A DNA stretch of 64,000 bases from Opitutia bacterium (GTDB taxonomy: Bacteria; Verrucomicrobiota; Verrucomicrobiia; Opitutales; UBA953): contig BGOI01000004.1 in NCBI GenBank assembly GCA_003569165.1, forward strand, positions 1 through 64,000. The letters are read 5' to 3'. Shown here piece by piece: positions 25,751 to 34,508 of this stretch (its first letter is position 1; the number at the start of each line of letters is the position of its first letter). The notes under the pieces were generated by a model that was given only the letters and a program-made list of their open reading frames with translations, had not been told where the DNA came from and ran no database searches. A program made the position numbers and the translations under genes.

Positions 25751-27289
25751 GTGTCTGAACCCGGCTTCCAGGTCATCGCGCGCCGCTGGCGTCCCCGTTG
25801 CTTCGACGAACTCGTCGGGCAGGAACACATCGTCAGGACCCTCCGCAATGCGCTCGAGACGAAGCGCATGGCCCATGCCTATCTGTTCATCGGTCCGCGT
25901 GGCACCGGCAAGACGACGACCGCCCGCATCCTGGCCAAGGCCCTGAACTGCGCCGGCGGCCCCAAGCCGGATTTCTCCCTCGAGGATCCTGTCTGCCTGG
26001 CGATCGAGAAGGGTAACTGCCTCGACGTGGTCGAAATCGACGCCGCTTCCAATCGCGGTATCGAAGACGCCAAGCGCATCCGCGACGAATGCCAGTACGC
26101 CCCGAGCAACTGCCCGTTCAAGGTCTTCATCATCGACGAAGTCCACCAGCTTTCGAAGGACGCCTTCAACGCGCTCCTCAAGACGCTCGAGGAACCGCCA
26201 CCCTGGGTTAAGTTCATCCTGGCGACGACCGAGGCGGACAAAATCCTACCGACTATCACCTCCCGCTGTCAGCGCCTGGAGTTCCACCCCATTTCGGAAG
26301 AGGTCATCGCCGCCCAGCTCGCCCGTATCGTCAAGGCCGACGGCGTCACGGCCGACCAGCACGCCCTCACGGCCATCGCCCGCCTCGCCTCTGGCGGTAT
26401 GCGCGACTCCCAGTCGATCCTCGATCAGGTGATTTCGTTCTCCGGCAAGAAAATCACCGAGGCTGACGTGCTTTCCATCTACGGACTCGCCTCCGTCCAG
26501 CAGGTCACCGACCTCTGCCACGGCATCGCCACGTGCGACGGTAAGAAGGTCCTTGCTCTCTGCGATGCCTTCCATGCCGAAGGAAGAGACCTACTCCGCG
26601 TACTCGCCGATCTCCAGGTCCGCGTCCGCGCCGCCACCCTTGATTCGGTCCGCTCTGGCGGAAACTCCGCCCAGCTCGGCGCCCCGCTCGCCACGGAGCA
26701 GCTCGTCCGTCTCCTGGAATGCCTGCAAGAAGGGGAGAACGGTATCCGCCAAGGCCTCTCGCCTCGGGCCAACTTCGAGGTGACGCTGCTCAAGGCAATC
26801 GAGCAAAGTAGGTCGCGATCGATAGACCTCCTCATCAAAGACATCGCCGCCGCCGCAGCTGGTCTCCCTCGGGAGCCCGGCCAAAAAAAAATAAGGACCA
26901 CGGCGGCCGTACTGACGGCGCCTGAGCCTGATGCGGTCGCGCCCGTCGCCACTGCTCCCGCCGTCGCGCCGACGCCTTCGCGCGTCGTTGACGTGCCGAT
27001 CGAGGACTCGGGCATGCTGGAGGATTCTCTGCCGCCTTTGGATGTCGAAGCCGCCGAGACCGAAGCCAGCCACTCTGACCGCCGCGCCGACTTCGTCTTC
27101 CCTGAAGCCGCCCTCGCCAGCCTGCCGGTTGCTGAAGTCGGCAAGACCGCTTTCCCAGGCGAAAAAGAATTCGTCGAGGCAGTGAACGCACTGCCGCCCG
27201 GACTTAAGGACAAACTGAAGGACACCATCGGGGCGGACTTCACGGCCCTACGTCCGATCCCGGCGGGTAAGCTGCGTCGCCCGCTCTGA
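25751..27289 (+). CDS. dnaX: DNA polymerase III subunits gamma and tau
   Basis: Clamp-loader ATPase of the replisome. 512 aa from the GTG at 25751; a TTG at 25745 would add two residues. Walker A GPRGTGKTTT is near residue 46, and IIDEVHQLSKDAFNALLKTLEE and LATTEADKILPTITSRCQ are the Walker B and sensor 1/SRC regions. Of the four zinc ligands of E. coli DnaX, Cys67 and Cys82 remain but the middle pair is Ser76 and Asp79. At 26883-26891 an A9 run falls in frame at residues 378-381. Slipping there would truncate the protein right after domain III, giving a gamma-like form. The C-terminal 130 residues are Ala/Pro-rich, then a short conserved-looking end. Confidence 0.95.
   Translation: MSEPGFQVIARRWRPRCFDELVGQEHIVRTLRNALETKRMAHAYLFIGPRGTGKTTTARILAKALNCAGGPKPDFSLEDPVCLAIEKGNCLDVVEIDAASNRGIEDAKRIRDECQYAPSNCPFKVFIIDEVHQLSKDAFNALLKTLEEPPPWVKFILATTEADKILPTITSRCQRLEFHPISEEVIAAQLARIVKADGVTADQHALTAIARLASGGMRDSQSILDQVISFSGKKITEADVLSIYGLASVQQVTDLCHGIATCDGKKVLALCDAFHAEGRDLLRVLADLQVRVRAATLDSVRSGGNSAQLGAPLATEQLVRLLECLQEGENGIRQGLSPRANFEVTLLKAIEQSRSRSIDLLIKDIAAAAAGLPREPGQKKIRTTAAVLTAPEPDAVAPVATAPAVAPTPSRVVDVPIEDSGMLEDSLPPLDVEAAETEASHSDRRADFVFPEAALASLPVAEVGKTAFPGEKEFVEAVNALPPGLKDKLKDTIGADFTALRPIPAGKLRRPL
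26883..26891 (+). other. A9 slippery run in dnaX, candidate gamma/tau switch
   Basis: Nine consecutive A in a GC-rich gene, read CAA AAA AAA ATA. One A fewer gives CAA AAA AAA TAA, an immediate stop (380 aa). One A more, or a -1 ribosomal slip, reads into AAT AAG and stops at TGA 26923-26925 (391 aa). Either product would keep the ATPase and collar domains and lose the tau tail. Confidence 0.6.
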
Positions 27290-27291
27290 CC

Positions 27292-27750
27292 GTGGCGCCG
27301 TCGACCGAAATCGGCGTCATCTCCGATACGCACGGCCGGCTTCGGGCCGAAGCCATCATCGCCTTAGAAGGATGCGACGTGATTTTCCACGCTGGCGATG
27401 TCTGCGGTCCACTCATCGTGCCGCAGCTCGCTGAGATTGCACCCTGCCATGTGGTCGCAGGTAATTGCGATGACGACGAGACGCTCCCGCTGACCTCGCT
27501 GCAAATTGTAGCCGGGCTGCGTATCCTCTTGCATCACGGACATCTGCCAGTGGACGAGGCTACGTTTCGGCCTGACATCGTGATTACGGGTCATACCCAT
27601 CTACCGAAGATCGAGCAGGATGGTGGCGTACTGCGACTCAACCCGGGCAGCGCCGGCCCTCGTCGCTTTAACCTTCCCGTGACGGTCGCTCGGATTACGG
27701 TGCGAGAGGGCAGGGCGAGGGCCCGCCTCATCACCCTCGACGTGACATGA
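27292..27750 (+). CDS. YfcE/MJ0936-type metallophosphoesterase
   Basis: 152 aa from a GTG at 27292. All metal-binding motifs of the calcineurin-like fold are visible: SDTHG, HAGDVCG, GNCDDDE, HHGH and GHTHLPKI, with NPGSAGPRR near the end. This short family hydrolyses phosphodiesters in vitro; physiological substrates are mostly unknown. The gene starts two bases after dnaX stops, and its stop overlaps the hrpB ATG as ATGA, so the three are co-translated. Confidence 0.88.
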   Translation: MAPSTEIGVISDTHGRLRAEAIIALEGCDVIFHAGDVCGPLIVPQLAEIAPCHVVAGNCDDDETLPLTSLQIVAGLRILLHHGHLPVDEATFRPDIVITGHTHLPKIEQDGGVLRLNPGSAGPRRFNLPVTVARITVREGRARARLITLDVT

Positions 27751-30278
27751 AGCAACCCCTGCCCATCGATACTCTTCAGGACGGACTGGTCGCCGCCTGC
27801 GGTCGCGTGCGCCGGATAGTCCTGCGCGCTCCTACGGGGTCGGGCAAGTCGACCCGCATCCCCCAGATGCTCCTCGACCTGAATCTCGTGCAGGGCCAGA
27901 TCGTCGTCCTACAGCCTCGGCGCATCGCCGCCCGCCTCCTCGCCGCGCGCATCGCGCAGGAACGCGAGGTCCGGCTTGGGGGCGAAGTGGGTTACCAGAT
28001 TCGGTTCGAACGTGTCGAGTCCGCTCAGACGCGCATCAAGTTCGTGACCGAGGCCCTCTTACTCCGGCAGATGGCATCGGATCCCGAACTCAAGGGCGTG
28101 GGCGCGGTGGTGTTTGATGAATTTCACGAACGCAACTTGCACTCCGATGTGGCGTTGGCCCTCGCCCGCCGCCTCCAGGAGACCCATCGCCCGGATCTGT
28201 TGATCATGGCGATGTCCGCGACGCTCGATACCGATGCTGTTGCGAAGTGGCTTGGCTCGGCTGAGACCTTAGCTGCCGACGGTCGCGCTTATCCGGTCCA
28301 GATTGAGTATACCCACATGCCGCGTAATTCGACCCGGCCGATCTGGGATGCCGCGGCAGAACAGGTGCGTCGCGTTCTGCAGGAAGAGGACGAAGGCGAC
28401 ATCCTGGTCTTCATGCCGGGGTCATATGAAATCATGCGCACCATCGGCGCGGTGCGGAATCTTCCCCAATCCGGTGGCGTCGATATCCTTCCACTCTACG
28501 GCGAACTGCCTCCCGAAGAGCAGGATCGCGCCGTCAAGCCGAGCCCAGGCCGCAAGGTCATCGTGGCGACTAATGTCGCCGAGACCTCGCTGACGATTCC
28601 CGGCGTCCGCGCCGTGGTCGACGCTGGCCTCGCCCGTATCGCCCGCTTCGACCCGCATCGCGGTATCGACACCTTACTCGTTGAGCCAGTCTCGCAGGCC
28701 TCTGCTGAGCAGCGCGCTGGTCGCGCCGGCCGAACCGGCCCCGGCCGTTGCATCCGACTTTGGTCGCAGACCGACCACGAAGCCCGCCCGCTCCGCGAAG
28801 TCCCGGAAATCAAGCGAGTCGACCTCTCCGAGACCATCCTGTTGCTGCTTTCTTCCGGCTGGGGTGACGCCGCTACTTTCCCTTGGTATGAGAAGCCCGA
28901 CGACAAGGCCCTGCAGCGCGCGTTGACCGTTCTCGCGGATCTTGGCGCCGTCGATACGCAGGGCAAGTTGACGCCGATTGGACGCCGTATGTCGGTCTTC
29001 CCGGCGCACCCGCGTTATGCGCGCATGCTGCTCGCTGCGGGCGAGCTGGATTGCGTCTTCGAAGTCTGCCGCATCGCCGGCCTCGCCCAAGGCCGCGACA
29101 TCTTATTCCGTAAGGTCGACGACCGCACCGAGAACGCCCGAGACTCCGTCGAACAGGAAGATGGCTCCGACTTCTTCCCGCGCCTCGCGTTACTGCAGCA
29201 GGCAATCGACCTCAAGTTCGACGCCGACGCCTGCGATCGTTTTGGCGTGCACGGCCAAGCCGCGCGCCAGGCCGACCAGGCCGCCCGTCAGTTCCTGCGC
29301 CTCGCGGAAGGGCAGGGGCTTCCCGTCAGCGACCGCATCGTCGACCCCGCCGCGATTCGCCGCTGCCTCCTGCTCGGCTTCTCTGACCGCCTCGCCGTTA
29401 GGCTCGATGCGGGCACCCTCCGCTGCGCCTTGGTGCACGGTCGTACCGGCGAGCTCCGCCGCGAATCCTCCATCCGTAATGCCAAGCTGTTAGTTGCGGC
29501 GGAAGTCGATGAGATCCAAGCGCGCGGAGGCGTGACCACCTATCTCTCTCTGGCTACCGCCATCGAGGAGTCCTGGTTGCAGGAGTTATTCCCCTCCGAA
29601 TTCTCCACGGTCAACCATGTCCGTTATGACGCCACCCAGCGTCGCGTCGTCACGCGCGTCGAACGGCGCTTCCGCGACCTGGTACTCGAAGCCAAGGAGC
29701 GCGATGACGCCCCGTCCGACGCCGCCAGCCGTATCCTCGCCGAGGAAGTCGCCGCCGGCCGGCTGGAACTGGAGAAGTGGGACGCGCCAGTGGATGCGTG
29801 GATTCGCCGGGTGAACTTCCTCTCGAAGCATTGTCCCGAACTAGGCATCCCTGTCTTCGATGAAGCCGCTCGTCGCATGGTGATTGAAGAAGTCTGCACC
29901 GGGGCCGTCGCCTATCGCGATATCCGCGATCGCCCCGTCTTCGGCGTCGTCCGCGGTTGGCTGACACATGAGCAGGCCATGGCGCTCGAGACCTATTGCC
30001 CGGAGAAGCTCATTCTCCCGCGAAAGAAACATCCTGCTCGTATCGAGTACACCGCCGACGGCCAGGCGGAGATCGAGGCGACCGTACAGGAGCTCTATGA
30101 TTTCCCGGGCAGCAAGCTGCGGGTGTGCCTCGGCAAGGTGCCGATGGTTATTTGCATTCAGTCGCCTGCCCGCCGCACGCAGCAGCGCACCACCGATCTC
30201 GACGCCTTCTGGAAAGGTTCCTACGAAGGCGTGAAGAAGGAGCTACGCGGTCGTTATCCTAGGCACGAATGGCGCTGA
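27747..30278 (+). CDS. hrpB: ATP-dependent helicase HrpB
   Basis: DEAH-family RNA/DNA helicase-like protein. 843 aa. Motif I is APTGSGKSTRIPQM, motif II is VVFDEFHERNLHSD (DEFH, as usual in HrpB), motif III is MSATLD and motif VI is QRAGRAGRTGPG. The C-terminal region has the HrpB-specific RIEYTADGQAEIEATVQELY block. Its start overlaps the phosphoesterase stop. In E. coli the gene is dispensable and its role is unclear. The exonuclease gene follows after four bases. Confidence 0.93.
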   Translation: MKQPLPIDTLQDGLVAACGRVRRIVLRAPTGSGKSTRIPQMLLDLNLVQGQIVVLQPRRIAARLLAARIAQEREVRLGGEVGYQIRFERVESAQTRIKFVTEALLLRQMASDPELKGVGAVVFDEFHERNLHSDVALALARRLQETHRPDLLIMAMSATLDTDAVAKWLGSAETLAADGRAYPVQIEYTHMPRNSTRPIWDAAAEQVRRVLQEEDEGDILVFMPGSYEIMRTIGAVRNLPQSGGVDILPLYGELPPEEQDRAVKPSPGRKVIVATNVAETSLTIPGVRAVVDAGLARIARFDPHRGIDTLLVEPVSQASAEQRAGRAGRTGPGRCIRLWSQTDHEARPLREVPEIKRVDLSETILLLLSSGWGDAATFPWYEKPDDKALQRALTVLADLGAVDTQGKLTPIGRRMSVFPAHPRYARMLLAAGELDCVFEVCRIAGLAQGRDILFRKVDDRTENARDSVEQEDGSDFFPRLALLQQAIDLKFDADACDRFGVHGQAARQADQAARQFLRLAEGQGLPVSDRIVDPAAIRRCLLLGFSDRLAVRLDAGTLRCALVHGRTGELRRESSIRNAKLLVAAEVDEIQARGGVTTYLSLATAIEESWLQELFPSEFSTVNHVRYDATQRRVVTRVERRFRDLVLEAKERDDAPSDAASRILAEEVAAGRLELEKWDAPVDAWIRRVNFLSKHCPELGIPVFDEAARRMVIEEVCTGAVAYRDIRDRPVFGVVRGWLTHEQAMALETYCPEKLILPRKKHPARIEYTADGQAEIEATVQELYDFPGSKLRVCLGKVPMVICIQSPARRTQQRTTDLDAFWKGSYEGVKKELRGRYPRHEWR

Positions 30279-30282
30279 CCCC

Positions 30283-30963
30283 ATGAGCACTTCTTCCGCG
30301 CCTTGGTCATCGGTCCCCATCCATGTCATCGACTTCGAGGGAAGTGCGCGCACCGGTGTCGTCGAGTTCGGGGTGGCCACGATTCTGGGCGGAGAAATCG
30401 TCTCCGCGTCGACGAGCCTACACGCTTCGCGCGTTCCCGTGCCCGCAATCGACACCCAGTGCCATGGCTTGGGCGCCAAAGACCTGAAGGGGTTGCCTCC
30501 GTTCGAGTCCGAGTGGGATCAGTGGGTTTCTCTCCGTCGCACCGGTCTGCTTGCGGCGCATAACGCCACCGTCGAGTCAGGGCTCTTACGTGGCACCTGG
30601 TTGCGCCCCTCCGCTGTGCCGTCGTTCGTTGGCGAGGAAGCCTCCGTCGCCGAATGGGGTCCGTGGATTGATACTTGCCGGCTCGCCCGGGCCTGGGCCC
30701 CCTCCTTGGGCGACTTCCGCCTCTCGTCGCTCGTGTCGGTCCTGCGTCTGGCCCCACGCCTTGATGTGCTGGCCGCGGAGCATTGTCCCCCCAACCGCCG
30801 TCGGTATCACTGTGCATTATACGATGCCTTGGCTGCGGCCTTGGTATTGCGGGCTCTCTGTGGGTTGGAAGGGCGTTCGTCCGCCCCCCTCTCCCAGTTG
30901 GTCCGGGATAGCATCTCGGCTCCGGCCGCCGATGACCTGATGCAAGGCGAGCTCGGGCTATAG
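30283..30963 (+). CDS. DEDDh-type 3'-5' exonuclease domain protein
   Basis: 226 aa. ExoI motif VIDFEGSARTGVVEFG carries the first Asp and Glu. ExoII is LAAHNATVES, with Glu where Asp is usual. ExoIII is YHCALYDALAAALVLRAL, with the catalytic His and Asp. The layout resembles the DnaQ-epsilon and RNase T group rather than a full DnaE partner. No other domain is present. It is four bases downstream of hrpB, so probably the last gene of the dnaX operon. The Asp-to-Glu change in ExoII lowers certainty about activity. Confidence 0.75.
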   Translation: MSTSSAPWSSVPIHVIDFEGSARTGVVEFGVATILGGEIVSASTSLHASRVPVPAIDTQCHGLGAKDLKGLPPFESEWDQWVSLRRTGLLAAHNATVESGLLRGTWLRPSAVPSFVGEEASVAEWGPWIDTCRLARAWAPSLGDFRLSSLVSVLRLAPRLDVLAAEHCPPNRRRYHCALYDALAAALVLRALCGLEGRSSAPLSQLVRDSISAPAADDLMQGELGL

Positions 30964-30978
30964 TTTCCGCTTCACTCC

Positions 30979-31010
30979 GAGGGGAGAGCCTAACTAGATA
31001 GGCGTCCCTC
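30979..31010 (+). promoter_or_regulatory. Hairpin abutting the mdh start codon
   Basis: GCCTA, ACTAGA, TAGGC form an inner stem, extended by GAGGGGA pairing with TCCCTC with one bulged G. The 3' arm ends one base before the mdh ATG at 31012. No T-tract. It could fold over the initiation site or be a protein-binding palindrome. Confidence 0.4.
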
Positions 31011-31011
31011 T

Positions 31012-32013
31012 ATGGCTACCAAGTCCCCCATTCGCGTCGCGGTCACCGGCGCCGCCGGCAATATCGGTTACGCCGCCATCTTTCGCCTGGCTTCCGGTGC
31101 CGTGTTTGGTGCCGACCAGCCGGTCGCCCTGAACCTGATCGAAGTCGGGCCCGGCCTCAACGCCCTCGCGGGCGTCGTGATGGAACTTCAGGACTGCGCC
31201 TTCCCGCTGCTCACCGACGTCGTCGCCACCGGCGATCTCAACGAAGGCTTCAAGGACGCTGATTGGTGTCTGCTGATCGGCGCCGTGCCCCGCAAAGAAG
31301 GCATGGAGCGTAAGGATCTCCTCGGCATCAACGGCAAGATCTTCATCGGCCAGGGCGAAGCCATCGCGCGCAATGCCAAGAAGTCCGTCAAGGTCCTCGT
31401 CGTCGGCAATCCCTGCAATACCAACGCCCTCATCGCTCTGCGTTCCGCTGGCAGCGTACCGACCGAAAACTTCTTCGCGATGACCCGCCTCGATGAGAAC
31501 CGCGCCAAGTCGCAGCTCGCAGGTAAGGCCGGCGCGCACAACTCCGTCGTCAAGAACGTCGCCATCTGGGGTAACCACTCTTCGACGCAGTATCCTGACT
31601 TTACCAACGCCACCATCGGCGGCCAACCCGCCATGCAGGTCATCACCGACCACGCTTGGCTCAAGGAGACCTTCGTCCCCGACGTCCAGAAGCGCGGCGC
31701 AGCCGTGATCAAGGCCCGTGGCGCCTCTTCGGCCGCTTCCGCCGCCAACGCCGCCCTCGATACCCTGCGCAGCCTCCACGTCCCGACTCCGGCTGGCGAA
31801 TGGCACTCCGTCGCTGTCCTGTCCAAGGGCGACTACGGTATCACGCCGGGCATCATGTTCGGCTACCCGCTCCGCACCAAGGCCGATGGCTCCTGGGAAA
31901 TCGTTCAGGGTCTCCCGCTCGACGCCTTCTCCAAGGAGAAGATCGCCATCACCGAGAAGGAATTGCTCGAAGAGCGCGCTACCGCCTCGGAAGCCCTTGG
32001 CTTGAAGCTCTGA
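31012..32013 (+). CDS. mdh: Malate dehydrogenase
   Basis: Interconverts malate and oxaloacetate in the TCA cycle with NAD. 333 aa. The coenzyme loop [37 protein letters not shown] (catalytic Asp and substrate Arg region) and [13 protein letters not shown] (catalytic His) place it in the long cytosolic-type MDH group (also found in Thermus), not the mitochondrial type. Monocistronic by appearance: a hairpin precedes the start and a strong terminator follows 21 bases after the stop. Confidence 0.95.
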   Translation: MATKSPIRVAVTGAAGNIGYAAIFRLASGAVFGADQPVALNLIEVGPGLNALAGVVMELQDCAFPLLTDVVATGDLNEGFKDADWCLLIGAVPRKEGMERKDLLGINGKIFIGQGEAIARNAKKSVKVLVVGNPCNTNALIALRSAGSVPTENFFAMTRLDENRAKSQLAGKAGAHNSVVKNVAIWGNHSSTQYPDFTNATIGGQPAMQVITDHAWLKETFVPDVQKRGAAVIKARGASSAASAANAALDTLRSLHVPTPAGEWHSVAVLSKGDYGITPGIMFGYPLRTKADGSWEIVQGLPLDAFSKEKIAITEKELLEERATASEALGLKL

Positions 32014-32034
32014 AGAATTCCTTATGAAGCATCA

Positions 32035-32067
32035 GGCGGCAAGGGACCTCCCTTGACCGCCTTTTTT
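32035..32067 (+). terminator. Intrinsic terminator of mdh
   Basis: GGCGG-CAAGGG, ACCT, CCCTTG-a-CCGCC, followed by six T. The stem has eleven pairs with one bulged base, one of the clearest intrinsic terminators in the window. Confidence 0.88.
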
Positions 32068-32086
32068 GCGTCCTTAGGCTATCGTT

Positions 32087-33430
32087 ATGGAGCGACTCGC
32101 CGCCGTCGATTGGTTCACGATTATCGCGGCGATATGCTTCTGGATGGCGCTGGTCTGGACGCAGCATCTGGATCGCGGTTTCCCGCGCTGGCTCAGCTGG
32201 TCGGCCTGGCCTTGCTTGGCGCTCTGGATCGCCGCGCAGAATTTTACCGAAGGTCCGGGGCTCGTTCTTGCCTTGGGTGCCGCCCCGGCGTTCCTCTTCG
32301 CGCTCTGGCTCTGGGCGTACGGATTTCGCCGCTTCCTTGCCACCGACCTCATACCGGCTCCGCTTCGCTACTTGGAGATGCTTTCCGCCACTGGTCCGTT
32401 GGTGGCCGCGACGGCTTGGATCTGGTCGCGCTATGATCGCACGTTCGCGGGGTTCCCCGATCCCCTCGCGACGCTGACCACCGTGCACTTCGCCATCACC
32501 TTCGGCGTCCTGCCTCTGGCGATGGCGGCGAGCGAACGCCCGCTCGCCCGCTGCCGTTGGCGCGATCTCGGACTATGGCTGTATGTGGCCGGCGCTCCGG
32601 CCACCGCGTTGTGCTTTGCCTTACGCACGGACCCGCTTCGTCCGGGAGCCGTCGAAGTCGCGGCCGCCGTGGTCTTCGCCGCGGGCTTCTTGCTCTGGGC
32701 CGCGTTCATGCCCGTCAGGCGCGGTCCGTGGCCTTACGTCTGCCTTGTCCCTGGCTTCCTCCTCGGCGTCGGCTACACCGCCGCGCACGCCTTCGGCTGG
32801 GACTATCTCACCATCCCGCAGATGGCGGCGGTGCACGGCTCACTCAACCTGCTCGGTGCGCTGCTGCTCGCGGCTCAAGCGCCGGCGTTCGATGACGTCG
32901 CCGCGCCGACGCCTGATCTCGATACGCCCGTCGAGGGCGGCGATCGCGCGACGGCGACCTTCGCCGATACGCACCGCGTCGTGGTGGGTGCTTGGTCGCC
33001 GGAAGCCTTTGCGCGGGTGAAGGAAGCTCTGCTCGGTTATCGCTTCTATCCGGAGCAGGTCATGGTTCGTCGGACTCAGTTCGAAGACGAAGGACGTCCG
33101 GTACGTGTCGGCGATAGGCTCGGGCTAGGATTATTCGTGCCTAATCTGCCGGGTCTGCCGCCGCTGATGCTGCCAGCCATCGTCGAGGTCGACGTCGTCG
33201 AAGCCGGCGCGGAAAGCGTTACCTTGGGTTATGTCACGACGCGCCGTCATTACGGAAGGGGCGTCTGGCGGGCCGAAGTGAAGCGCGAAGGCGAGGAGCT
33301 CGTCCTCGCCGTCTCTTACCATGTCCGTCCGAGCCGTTGGTTCGTCTGGTGCGGCCTGCCTGTCTATCGGTGCTTCCAGCTGGCCGCGTTCCGCGCCGGC
33401 GCGGACAACTTGCGGCGGCTGGCCGCCTAA
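32087..33430 (+). CDS. YndJ-like membrane protein with a DUF1990-like C-terminal domain
   Basis: 447 aa. The first 270 residues contain seven to eight hydrophobic segments, resembling the YndJ membrane family. From about residue 300 a soluble domain begins (GAWSPEAFARVKEALLGYRF) and ends with TTRRHYGRGVWRAEVKREGE, VSYHVRPSRW and LAAFRAGADNLRRLA, the pattern of DUF1990. No function is established for either part. It starts 20 bases after the mdh terminator; its stop overlaps the convergent DUF362-like gene by four bases. Confidence 0.65.
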   Translation: MERLAAVDWFTIIAAICFWMALVWTQHLDRGFPRWLSWSAWPCLALWIAAQNFTEGPGLVLALGAAPAFLFALWLWAYGFRRFLATDLIPAPLRYLEMLSATGPLVAATAWIWSRYDRTFAGFPDPLATLTTVHFAITFGVLPLAMAASERPLARCRWRDLGLWLYVAGAPATALCFALRTDPLRPGAVEVAAAVVFAAGFLLWAAFMPVRRGPWPYVCLVPGFLLGVGYTAAHAFGWDYLTIPQMAAVHGSLNLLGALLLAAQAPAFDDVAAPTPDLDTPVEGGDRATATFADTHRVVVGAWSPEAFARVKEALLGYRFYPEQVMVRRTQFEDEGRPVRVGDRLGLGLFVPNLPGLPPLMLPAIVEVDVVEAGAESVTLGYVTTRRHYGRGVWRAEVKREGEELVLAVSYHVRPSRWFVWCGLPVYRCFQLAAFRAGADNLRRLAA

Positions 33431-34425
33431 GGGGCCGGCAGGCGGACGAGGGTGATGTCGGCGGGGCGGCAGGTGCCGAGGCGAATCTCGCCGGCGTTAG
33501 CGCCAGTGAAGATTGGCGGTTCGGGGTGGATGATTTCGATGCCGCTGGCGGCGCGTCCTGCATTGATCTTCTGGAGTCCGATGAAGTCGATGATGACTGG
33601 ATTGGCGCTGCTCAGGAGCGTCTTCTCCGAACGACTCCAACTCGCATCAAAGTTAGGTCCGCCGAGTACCTGGTAGCGTTCGAGCGAAAGGATGGTGAGC
33701 ACGTTACGCTTAGCGAGCTTCGGGATGGCACAGACTTCGATGGCTGCCTTGTAGGCGTTGAAGGGATTGTCGAGGAAGCGCTCGGAGTTGGCTATGTTGC
33801 CCAGGGAGGCTGATGCCATCGCTCCGTGCACGCCGAGAGACTTGCTATCGGTAAGCACGGGCAGGTTGATCCAGAAATCGACCCCGTCGATCAGCGTCTT
33901 TGGCAGCACGCTCACCCGCGCATCGCCCCACGCCACATCTTGGGTGCCCGGACGAGGGAGGACCTGGTTCACATAGCGCAGCTGGCTTTCCTTGGCCCAA
34001 TCCGGCGCAAAGGTATCCCAGGCGGCGACCGGAAACCCTTCGAAGGTCTGGCTCTGCGTGGAAAGGCCCGGCAGGAAGCCTGCCTGACGGAGGCTATCCG
34101 CCTTGGCGTCGCAGATCGTGATGGCGTTCTGGGCGAAGCCGCGCCGCATGAGGGCGGCGGTGATTGCGCGGACCAGGGGCTTGGGCGTGGCTAGGCCGGC
34201 ACCGCTCTCGGATGAGAGCTTGAGGCCGCAACGGCGGAGGTCGGCCGGACGGAGACCGACGCCGGTGCGGTTCTCGAATTCGCCGAGGGTACGTTCAACC
34301 GCGGCGGCGTAATCCTTATCACTGAAGCCGCCGAGCGTCTGCTCGATGAGAAGCAGCTTGGGGTCGGTGGCCGCCCAGGCGCTGGCGATGCCGAACGTCA
34401 GGGCGATGATGGCGAGCATCCGCAT
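33427..34425 (-). CDS. Exported DUF362-like protein
   Basis: 332 aa, opening with a signal peptide (MRMLAIIALTFGIASAWA). The body follows the DUF362 pattern: LKLSSESGAGLATPKPLVRA, VDFWINLPVLTDSKSLGVHG (the NlPvlK-like strand) and SANPVIIDFIGLQKINAGR (the DPVAvD-like end). The ferredoxin domain found in many relatives is absent. Export is unusual but known for the group. Function unknown. Convergent with the YndJ-like gene and divergent from the MFS transporter. Confidence 0.65.
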   Translation of the reverse strand: MRMLAIIALTFGIASAWAATDPKLLLIEQTLGGFSDKDYAAAVERTLGEFENRTGVGLRPADLRRCGLKLSSESGAGLATPKPLVRAITAALMRRGFAQNAITICDAKADSLRQAGFLPGLSTQSQTFEGFPVAAWDTFAPDWAKESQLRYVNQVLPRPGTQDVAWGDARVSVLPKTLIDGVDFWINLPVLTDSKSLGVHGAMASASLGNIANSERFLDNPFNAYKAAIEVCAIPKLAKRNVLTILSLERYQVLGGPNFDASWSRSEKTLLSSANPVIIDFIGLQKINAGRAASGIEIIHPEPPIFTGANAGEIRLGTCRPADITLVRLPAP

Positions 34426-34489
34426 AAGTCTATCTTCCCCCCGTGGGCCAGCCTTCGCAAGCCGCTGTTTTGTTTGCGCAGGTCGGCAA

Positions 34490-34508
34490 GTGCCCCATCT
34501 TGGGGCAC
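34490..34508 (+). promoter_or_regulatory. Perfect inverted repeat abutting the MFS transporter start
   Basis: GTGCCCC, ATCTT, GGGGCAC: seven perfect pairs around five bases, ending at the base before the ATG at 34509. Within the 83-base divergent region. It may be an operator or an mRNA hairpin that masks initiation. Confidence 0.45.
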
